Assembly: GCA_031426455.1 (NCBI GenBank)
Contig: JANPLI010000195.1
Location: 1 to 22,145, forward strand
Reading direction: 5' to 3'
Origin: JANNMJ01 sp031426455
GTDB taxonomy: Bacteria > Bacteroidota > Bacteroidia > Cytophagales > Hymenobacteraceae
DNA: 22,145 bases
Positions within the stretch are counted from its first letter, which is position 1. Every line of letters begins with the position of its first letter. The notes beneath the pieces are model-generated. The model did no database searches, was not told the origin of the DNA, and was given only the letters and a program-made list of their open reading frames with translations. This document shows positions 16,583 to 22,145 of this stretch, one piece after another. A program made the translations under genes and the position numbers.

Positions 16583-17995
16583 ATGCGTTCATTTTTTTAC
16601 CACCTTCGCGCACCTACCGCGCTGACCCTTTTAGGCTTAGCCGCCTGTACGCCGCTTGCTGACGTAGCGCCTGGCCTGGAGGCCACGCGCCCCGTGGCGC
16701 AAAGCCCGGCCCCGGCCGCCATTGCCGCCACCGGTTTTCCGGAAACCTTCGAGAGCGGCTCGAAGACTTCCTACGCCGTGGCCGACGTCACGCTCGGCTC
16801 CGGTTCCTGGAAGCTCGATAACGCCCTGATCGGTACCAGTACGAGCGACGCGAAAACCGGTACCAAGTCGGTGCGGGTCACGGCTTCCGGCATCGTGACG
16901 ATGAACTTCAACACCACGACCGGCGCCAGCACCGTAGCCGTACAGCACGCCGTGTACGGCGCCGACGCCGCCGCCAGCTGGCAGTTGTGGCAGTCGGTCA
17001 ATAACGGCTCGAGCTGGACGCAGGTCGGCAGCACCGTGACTTCCTCCTCGACGGCCCTGCAAACCAGTACGTTCACCGTGAACGTCAGCGGCGCCATCCG
17101 CTTCCAGATCCGGAAAGTGAGCGGCACGGGGCGCCTCAACTTCGACAACTTCGCCGTCGAGCAGTTCAGCACGACCACCGGTGGTGGGACGACTGGTGGT
17201 GGCACGACCGGCGGCGGCACCGTGGGCGGCCCTGCCACCCGCGACGACAATATGGGAATGGGCAACCCCAGTGGCGCCGTGGCCAACACGGCGTCCCCAG
17301 ATAATTACCTGATGAACAAAACGATGTACGCGCTGTCGTACAATCGCTCCAAAGCAACCCCTAACTGGGTAAGCTGGCACCTGAGCACCGCCTGGAAGGG
17401 TGGCGCGGCGCGTTCGTCGTCGTTCCTGACTGACCAGACCCTGCCCAGCGGCTGGTACCGCGTCAGCACCAACGACTACACCAACTCCGGCTTCGACCGG
17501 GGCCATATGTGCCCTTCCGATGACCGCGACTATTCGAGCGCCGAAAACCAGGTGACCTTCACGATGACCAATATCATACCTCAGGCGCCGGCCAATAATC
17601 AGGGCCCCTGGGCGCAACTGGAAACTTACTGCCGCACCCTGGCTTCGGCCGGCAACGAGCTGTATATCATTTCCGGGCCGGGCGGCAGCGGTGGCGCTGG
17701 CACCAACGGTTCCAAAACGGTGCTCACCAACGGGGTGGCCGTGCCGAATTACACCTGGAAAGTAGCCGTCGTGCTGCCCATCGGCACTGGCGACGCGGCC
17801 CGCGTCACGTCGGCCACGCGCGTGATCGCCATCCGGATTCCGAACAACCAGACCGTGCAGAGCACCTCGTGGGGCCAGTACCGCGTCAGCGTCGATCAGA
17901 TCGAAAGCCTGACCGGTTATAATCTGCTGTCGGCCGTCACGGCTTCCGTGCAGGATGTGGTGGAAAGCCGCATCGACGCTGGTCCGACCCAGTAG
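16583..17995 (+). CDS. Lipoprotein DNA/RNA non-specific endonuclease (paralogue 1)
   Basis: This 470-residue predicted lipoprotein cleaves DNA or RNA without sequence specificity (beta-beta-alpha metal nuclease, Serratia-nuclease type). The ATG at 16583 gives a lipobox L19-A-A-C22; an in-frame ATG at 16475 would add 36 residues before it and is less likely. Residues about 50-190 form a beta-rich region (FPETFESGSKTSYA...LNFDNFAVEQF) resembling accessory or carbohydrate-binding sandwiches. A Gly/Thr linker (about 200-214) leads to the nuclease domain. The active-site motif SGFDRGHMCPSDDR has D305-R-G-H308 as general base region, and N330 in the TNIIPQAP block is the expected metal ligand. The tandem paralogue follows 128 bp downstream after a strong terminator. 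A surface or periplasm-facing anchored nuclease for nucleic acid degradation is the likely role. Confidence 0.9.
   Translation: MRSFFYHLRAPTALTLLGLAACTPLADVAPGLEATRPVAQSPAPAAIAATGFPETFESGSKTSYAVADVTLGSGSWKLDNALIGTSTSDAKTGTKSVRVTASGIVTMNFNTTTGASTVAVQHAVYGADAAASWQLWQSVNNGSSWTQVGSTVTSSSTALQTSTFTVNVSGAIRFQIRKVSGTGRLNFDNFAVEQFSTTTGGGTTGGGTTGGGTVGGPATRDDNMGMGNPSGAVANTASPDNYLMNKTMYALSYNRSKATPNWVSWHLSTAWKGGAARSSSFLTDQTLPSGWYRVSTNDYTNSGFDRGHMCPSDDRDYSSAENQVTFTMTNIIPQAPANNQGPWAQLETYCRTLASAGNELYIISGPGGSGGAGTNGSKTVLTNGVAVPNYTWKVAVVLPIGTGDAARVTSATRVIAIRIPNNQTVQSTSWGQYRVSVDQIESLTGYNLLSAVTASVQDVVESRIDAGPTQ
17180..17224 (+). repeat. Three 15-bp in-frame repeats coding a Gly-Gly-Gly-Thr linker
   Basis: Three imperfect 15-base copies, GGTGGTGGGACGACT and variants, encode the GGGTT linker units between the accessory region and the nuclease domain of the first nuclease. 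The second paralogue has a Pro/Ala-rich linker at the same place instead, so the linker is an evolutionarily loose segment. Confidence 0.85.
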
Positions 17996-18047
17996 CCGAC
18001 CCAGTAGCCGCCGACGCGGTATTCATCGGCGCTTACGCCAACTCCTT

Positions 18048-18083
18048 ACGCCCGCCTTGGCCTTCCGGCCGGGGCGGGCGTTT
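18048..18083 (+). terminator. Rho-independent terminator between the two nuclease genes
   Basis: A 15-bp near-perfect stem (ACGCCCGCCTTGGCC with GGCCGGGGCGGGCGT, two T-G pairs) closes a TTCC tetraloop and is followed by TTTGGCTTT. It starts 52 bases after the stop codon of the first nuclease. The strength of the stem means the second nuclease probably needs its own promoter. Confidence 0.85.
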
Positions 18084-18086
18084 GGC

Positions 18087-18116
18087 TTTATCAGCCCGGC
18101 TGGTCAAGCATCTTTG
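18087..18116 (+). promoter_or_regulatory. Possible Bacteroidota-type promoter of the second nuclease
   Basis: CATCTTTG at 18109-18116 matches seven of eight positions of the Bacteroidota -7 box TAnnTTTG. A TTTA at 18087-18090 lies 18 bases upstream, near where a TTTG box is expected. Transcription would start very close to the ATG at 18124. The terminator just upstream makes a promoter here likely, but the match itself is weak evidence. Confidence 0.28.
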
Positions 18117-18123
18117 CAGCCTG

Positions 18124-19581
18124 ATGCCGAACCGCTTCCCCGCCCTGCTGCCGCCGCTGTTGCTGCTTTCGTTTCTGACGCTGGCCGGTTGCGACCGCCC
18201 CGCCCGCGTCACGACGCCCAATCCCCCAAGCTCAGCTCCCAATACTCAAAAACCAGCACCCGCCAACGGCCTGCTGGAAACCTTCGACACCGGCACCAAG
18301 CCCGGTTACGCCCTGGCTACCGTGGCGCTGACCACGGGGCAGTGGGTGCTGGACGGCGCCCTCCTCGGCGCCTCGGCCAAAGACCAGCACAACGGCCGGG
18401 CGGCGCTGCGCCTGCAACCCGACGGCCGCGCCCGGATGGCTTTTGACGTGGCCGGGCCGGTGGCCACGGTCAGCGTCCGGGTAGGGACTTACGGCACCGA
18501 TGCGGGCGCCCCGTGGCAACTCTTTGCCTCCACCGATGCGGGCCGAAGCTGGACGCAGGTGGGCGCCACCCAGCAGGCCGCGAAAGGAGGGCTGCGCCCG
18601 GTATCGCTGCTGGTGAACCGGCCCGGCCCGCTGCGTTTTGAGCTGCGCCACGCGGGCGGCGAAGGCGGGCGCCTCAATTTCGACGACTTCCGGGTGTCCG
18701 CCGCTGATGCCGTGGTGCTGCCTTCGGAAGACGTAGCGAAAGCCCCGCCCAGCCGCAACCTGCCGACGCCAGCGCCAGCGCCGACAGCGCCCAGCGCCCC
18801 GTCCCGCGCCGGGCGCCCCGACCACTTGACGCTCGGCAACCCCAGTACCGCCGCCGCTGACCCCGCTAGTGCCGATAACTGGCTGCTGCGCCGGCCGGAA
18901 TACGTGCTGTCCTACAATCGCACGAAAAACACGGCCAACTGGGTGAGCTGGCACCTGAGCCGCCGCTGGAAGGGCCGCGCTGAGCGCACCAAGCAGTTCA
19001 GCCCGGACCCCGCGCTGCCGGCGGGTTGGTACCGCGTCCAGACCCGCGACTATTCCGGGTCGGGCTTCGACCGGGGGCATCTGTGCCCTTCCGATGACCG
19101 CGACGCCTCGCCGGCCGAAAACGCCGCTACGTTTTACTGCACCAATATCGTCCCGCAGGCACCCGGCAACAACCAGGGGCCTTGGAAAGACCTCGAAGAA
19201 TACGCCCGCACCCTGGTGGCGCGCGGCGCGGAGCTACTGCTGATCGCGGGCCCGGCCGGGCAGGGCGGCACCGGCGAGCACGGCCCGGCTACGGCTATCG
19301 GTCCGGCCGCGCACCCGGTCGTGGTGCCGCGCTGGATGTGGAAAATGATCGTCGTGCTGCCCGGTGGTGGCACGTCAGATTTGAGCCGCCTGACCCCCGC
19401 TACGCGCGTCATTGCCGTGCAGATGCCCAACGACGATGCCGTGCGTGGCCATCAGTGGGGCGAATACCGCGTCAGCGTAGCCCAACTGGAAAAACTGACC
19501 GGCTACAACTTTCTGAGCGCCGTGCCGCCGGACGTTCAGCGGGTGCTGGAAGCGAAAGTGGACGCCGGGCCGGTGCGGTAA
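18124..19581 (+). CDS. Lipoprotein DNA/RNA non-specific endonuclease (paralogue 2)
   Basis: This 485-residue paralogue of the preceding gene has the same order of parts. A signal peptide with lipobox L20-A-G-C23 comes first, then a beta-rich accessory region (LLETFDTGTKPGYA...LNFDDFRVS). A linker, here Pro/Ala-rich (PTPAPAPTAPSAPS), leads to a DNA/RNA non-specific endonuclease domain with D316-R-G-H319 (GFDRGHLCPSDDR) and N341 in the TNIVPQAP block. By eye more than half of the nuclease-domain residues match paralogue 1, while the N-terminal third is more diverged, which indicates an old tandem duplication. The ATG at 18124 places the lipobox correctly; upstream in-frame TTG codons do not. 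It probably degrades nucleic acid at the cell surface; substrate preference is unknown. Confidence 0.9.
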   Translation: MPNRFPALLPPLLLLSFLTLAGCDRPARVTTPNPPSSAPNTQKPAPANGLLETFDTGTKPGYALATVALTTGQWVLDGALLGASAKDQHNGRAALRLQPDGRARMAFDVAGPVATVSVRVGTYGTDAGAPWQLFASTDAGRSWTQVGATQQAAKGGLRPVSLLVNRPGPLRFELRHAGGEGGRLNFDDFRVSAADAVVLPSEDVAKAPPSRNLPTPAPAPTAPSAPSRAGRPDHLTLGNPSTAAADPASADNWLLRRPEYVLSYNRTKNTANWVSWHLSRRWKGRAERTKQFSPDPALPAGWYRVQTRDYSGSGFDRGHLCPSDDRDASPAENAATFYCTNIVPQAPGNNQGPWKDLEEYARTLVARGAELLLIAGPAGQGGTGEHGPATAIGPAAHPVVVPRWMWKMIVVLPGGGTSDLSRLTPATRVIAVQMPNDDAVRGHQWGEYRVSVAQLEKLTGYNFLSAVPPDVQRVLEAKVDAGPVR

Positions 19582-19703
19582 GCCAGTTGGCTGCGTGGTT
19601 CAAAACAATATTGGCAAGGCCAAGCAGCGCCTTCAATTTTTGCTCGTGCGGACCAGCAGCAAGGGCAACTTAGAGCCGTTTCGGCCAATAAGCGGTCAGC
19701 CAT

Positions 19704-19720
19704 AAGCTTCAAGCTTCAAG
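19704..19720. repeat. Short heptamer repeat AAGCTTC in an intergenic spacer
   Basis: Two perfect AAGCTTC units plus a partial third lie in the 238-bp spacer 19582-19819 between convergent genes. The related inverted unit occurs at 13230-13255. The rest of this spacer shows no gene, no tRNA and only very weak hairpins. Confidence 0.6.
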
Positions 19721-19819
19721 TCAATTCGCTGATAGACAAGTGAAAGAGCGAGGGCTAAATGGTGCGTGATCTTTGGCCGACCGCTAAATACCTCGCTACC
19801 GTCTATGATCGACCCGGCA

Positions 19820-21373
19820 CTACAGCCCAGGCGTTCGTAAGAGTTTAAAGGTAACCGCCCGCCCATCGCCCCACCGCAAGCGCAGCAAATAGACGCCCGG
19901 CGGGGCACCGCTCAAATCCAGCGGCGCGGGGCCGGTGCCCGCGGCCACGCTTTGCCGCCGTACCACCCGGCCCAGCGCATCGGTGACCACCGCCTCGGCC
20001 CCGCCCGCGCCGGCCAGCGTGAAGACGCCCGTGGCGCTGGGGTTGGGATAGACGCTGACCGCCGCCGCTTCCGTTGCCCCGCCCGGCAGCCCCACGCCCG
20101 TGGGGCGGGGGCAGACGCGGGCGGGCGGCGCCCCACCGGCCATCAGGTAGCCCATCGAGTCGATGCGGAACGCCCAGCCGTCCGAGGTGCCCGTGTCGGG
20201 GGGGGTGGCGAAGAGGTAGCCCGTGCCTAGGAAGCCGCCGTTGGGGGCGGCGCAGAAGCCGGAGAAATAGTTATCGCTCCGGGGGCCGTTGAGGTAGCGG
20301 TAGGTGCGGAACCAGACCGAATCGCCGTCGGCGCACACCTTGTAGGCGAAGGCTTCCGTCACGCCGACGCGGCGGTCGATGGTGTCGTTCTGCTGGCCCG
20401 CCACGACGACCGCGCCATCGGCCAGTTCCACGGCGGCCAGAGCGGCGGGAATAGTCCGCGTCGGCCCCAAGGTGCGGTGCCAGAGCAGTTGCCCGGCGGG
20501 GGTGAACTTATAGAGGCTCTGCGGGCCGCGCCGGTAGTTGTAAATGAATGGCTGCCCTTCGATGGCGGGCAGCAGGTAGTTGCCGTCGCGGGTCACGAGC
20601 ACCGGTCCGGCGCCGTTGATGACGGTCGAATCGCCGACCAGCTTTTGCCACAGCGGCGTACCGGCTGCATTCACTTTGAGCAGATACGAGGACGAATGCG
20701 GCGCGAAGAGGGGCGTTCGGGCATAGCCACTGAGCAGAAAGCCGCCGTCGGGGGTGGCCGTCACGAAGTAGGTCGTCGTCTCGTCCTGGTTGCCGTAGTA
20801 GCGGCGCCAGAGCAGGGTGCCGGCCGAATCGACCCGCAGTAGCATCGCCTGCTGGTACTGGTCGCCGGTCGGTCGGCGACGCAGTGTAGTGCCCACCAGC
20901 GCATAGCCGCCGTCCAGAGTGCGGCACATGCCGTAGGCAATCGTTGGGTCTGGAGCCACGTAAGTGCGGGTCCAGAGCGTATCGCCCAGCGCATTGAAGC
21001 GCCAAAGCATTGGTGCGCGGAGCGGGGCCGTAGGCAGATTCGCACTCCCCGGCATAATATAACCTCCGCCAGGGGCCGTAAAAAGTCCGCTCAAAAAGGG
21101 ACCATAGTAGCTGATGGTCGGATGGGCGAATTGTCGTAGGCGGCGCGTTTGCCCCTCTGGCGTCAAAAACCGGAGTTGCTGGGCGCGCCGTTGATTAGGA
21201 CCAATGCCGTTTACCTCACCACTTGTTACAAAACCGCTGTCGATGGCCACGGCGGGGCCGAGGTAGCTTTGCGTACCGGTGCTACTGGCGTAACGATTGT
21301 TGAAATATTGGCCTTGTGCGGGTAAGCTAGCCAAAAGCAGCAACACCCCTGGTTTGATGAATAAGTGACGCAT
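19820..21373 (-). CDS. Secreted propeller-like repeat protein with T9SS type A sorting domain
   Basis: This 517-residue protein has a signal peptide (MRHLFIKPGVLLLLASLPAQGQ, cleavage near residue 20). The body holds about seven repeats of the form (D/N)GG(Y/F)xxxG...(L)W-(R/Q)-(R/K)-xxG, for example CRTLDGGYALVG, TATPDGGFLLSG and AAPNGGFLGTG. Such repeats are typical of beta-propeller-like secreted Bacteroidota proteins. The T9SS type A sorting domain spans about 437-517, with VSVYPNPSATG (Y442) and GVYLLRLRWGDGRAVTFKLL. It is expected to be exported by T9SS and processed by PorU. No catalytic residues were recognised. Its last 135 bp are almost the same as those of the gene at the right window edge. 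Confidence 0.88.
   Translation of the reverse strand: MRHLFIKPGVLLLLASLPAQGQYFNNRYASSTGTQSYLGPAVAIDSGFVTSGEVNGIGPNQRRAQQLRFLTPEGQTRRLRQFAHPTISYYGPFLSGLFTAPGGGYIMPGSANLPTAPLRAPMLWRFNALGDTLWTRTYVAPDPTIAYGMCRTLDGGYALVGTTLRRRPTGDQYQQAMLLRVDSAGTLLWRRYYGNQDETTTYFVTATPDGGFLLSGYARTPLFAPHSSSYLLKVNAAGTPLWQKLVGDSTVINGAGPVLVTRDGNYLLPAIEGQPFIYNYRRGPQSLYKFTPAGQLLWHRTLGPTRTIPAALAAVELADGAVVVAGQQNDTIDRRVGVTEAFAYKVCADGDSVWFRTYRYLNGPRSDNYFSGFCAAPNGGFLGTGYLFATPPDTGTSDGWAFRIDSMGYLMAGGAPPARVCPRPTGVGLPGGATEAAAVSVYPNPSATGVFTLAGAGGAEAVVTDALGRVVRRQSVAAGTGPAPLDLSGAPPGVYLLRLRWGDGRAVTFKLLRTPGL
19836..19970 (-). repeat. 135-bp T9SS sorting-domain direct repeat, copy 1
   Basis: This segment codes the sorting-domain end (GRVVRRQSVAAG to FKLLR) of the complete T9SS protein. 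It aligns without gaps to 22011-22145 with roughly 85 percent base identity by eye. Both copies are in the same orientation and the same reading frame. Confidence 0.85.
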
Positions 21374-21446
21374 AGCAGCACTGCATTGGGCCGTAGCGGC
21401 TACTCGACGTAAGCCAAGCAGCCGCCACGGTCACGAACGCATCAGA

Positions 21447-21996
21447 TTAGGGCTGCACCACTAACGTGCCCGTCTGGCCCTTGCGGCTTCCTATCCAATG
21501 GATGTAGTAGTATAGCCCCGGCCGCAGGCCTGCCAGGTTCAACTCGACGGTGCCGCGTTCTCCGGTTAAAGCCAACTCCTGCACGTGTTTCCGGTACGCA
21601 TCATAGAGCAGCAGGCGCCCGACGGGGCCAGCTTCCTGCGTAAATGCCACCTGCACCGTGCCGCTAGCGGGGTTAGGAAACAGACGTACTGTACCTGCCG
21701 TTTTAGTCGATGACGGTTGTGCCACCGGAGCAACAGTGCGGTTATACCCCCCCGGTCGTATCCAGGGCCGCTTCCCGCACGGGCCGGAAGACGTAGCCGC
21801 AGTAGTAGCTCAGGGCCGTGCGGCCAGCTACATAGCCCCAGGTCAGGGTGTCGTTGGCGATGCGCCAGAGCGGAGCGCGCAGGCTCGAATCGGCCCGCAG
21901 GGCTACGGCGATCGCCGAATCGGACCCCAGCGGCGCCAGCAGCGCCCGCACTTGGGCGAGCGGCGGCGGTAAACAAGAAGCAAAAAGCGAATTCAT
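21447..21996 (-). pseudogene. Frameshifted T9SS type A sorting domain protein
   Basis: Two adjoining reading frames make one protein if a single base is removed from the seven-C tract at 21747-21753 (G7 on the coding strand). The first part (21742-21996, from MNSLFASCLPPP) runs ...ALDTTGG and then hits a stop. With six bases it reads on as TTGGYNRTVAPVAQ into the second part, which holds a T9SS sorting domain (VRLFPNPASG...GLYYYIHW...GTLVVQP). The joined product would be 182 residues. There is no signal peptide at the MNSLF start, so it may also be the 3' remnant of a larger gene. A sequencing error in the homopolymer is a real alternative. The start lies 10 bp after the stop of the gene at the window edge. 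Confidence 0.75.
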
Positions 21997-22006
21997 GGGC
22001 AAAACA

Positions 22007-22145
22007 TCAGCGTAAGAGTTTAAAGGTAGCCGCCCGCCCATCGGGCCAGCGCAAGCGCAGAAGATACACCCCCGGCGGGGCGGTGCCCAAATCCAGCGGC
22101 GCGGGGCTACTGCCCGCTGCCACGCTTTGCCGCCGCACCACCCGG
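22007..22145 (-). CDS. T9SS sorting-domain protein, C-terminal end only (runs off window)
   Basis: Only the last 46 codons are in the window; the 5' part lies beyond base 22145. They read RVVRRQSVAAGSSPAPLDL, then GVYLLRLRWPDGRAATFKLLR and a TGA stop. This is the second half of a type A sorting domain, nearly identical to the end of the protein encoded at 19820-21373, so the full protein is almost surely a T9SS cargo. It ends four residues earlier than its relative. Confidence 0.85.
   Translation of the reverse strand, partial: RVVRRQSVAAGSSPAPLDLGTAPPGVYLLRLRWPDGRAATFKLLR
22011..22145 (-). repeat. 135-bp T9SS sorting-domain direct repeat, copy 2
   Basis: This is the counterpart of 19836-19970. 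The GTAAGAGTTTAAAGGTA end and the ATCCAGCGGCGCGGGG and CACGCTTTGCCGCCG blocks are shared exactly. The similarity may continue past the window edge. Confidence 0.85.

Noticed and set aside
19616..19642. Terminator after the second nuclease (AAGGC/GCCTT with following TTTTT)
   Set aside because: The stem is only 5 bp with an 8-base loop, too weak to call, though the T tract is suggestive.
19582..19819. Remnant transposase or small gene in the spacer between the second nuclease and the T9SS gene
   Set aside because: Short frames exist on both strands, but none shows a recognisable motif, and no inverted repeats or target duplications were found.

Overview
The window looks like a high-GC member of the Bacteroidota, most likely Hymenobacter or a close relative (Cytophagales). 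The reasons are two type IX secretion (T9SS) genes, porU and porV, several proteins ending in T9SS type A sorting domains with the YPNP/APNP/FPNP signature, GC-rich coding sequence, and start codons without obvious Shine-Dalgarno sequences. Genus-level placement is inference.

Layout. (1) 1-153: the 3' end of an rRNA operon, with a nearly complete 5S rRNA and its terminator hairpin. (2) 392-4444 (+): a 1350-residue secreted GEVED/PKD/Ig-like adhesin-type protein with a T9SS sorting domain. (3) 16372 down to 4523 (-): a long co-directional series. It starts with a PorV-like barrel protein overlapping by 4 bp a large helix-hairpin-helix plus beta-barrel protein, followed by an MBL-fold hydrolase, pssA, purS, porU, porV and an M16-family protein that has lost its zinc motif. 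(4) 16583-19581 (+): two tandem paralogous lipoproteins, each with a beta-sandwich-like region and a DNA/RNA non-specific endonuclease domain (DRGH), with a strong terminator between them. (5) 19820-22145 (-): three T9SS-substrate genes. One is complete, one is split by a frameshift at a seven-C tract, and one runs off the window edge. The complete and the edge gene share a nearly identical 135-bp 3' end.

How the parts relate. PorU and PorV are the sortase and shuttle that process proteins carrying the C-terminal domains seen on the GEVED protein and on the 19820-22145 genes, so machinery and clients lie in the same window. The PorV-like/HhH-barrel pair is divergent from the two surface nucleases. 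This suggests, without proving it, a locus for handling extracellular nucleic acid.

The most unusual non-coding content is a set of short G-rich tandem repeats in the spacers of the minus-strand cluster. They include a 166-bp telomere-like TTTAGGG/TGTTGGG array directly upstream of the purS start codon, and a shorter CCCTAAA array in the opposite orientation at the stop codon of the HhH gene. No CRISPR array, tRNA, insertion sequence or prophage gene was seen. No gene-free stretch exceeds 300 bases.
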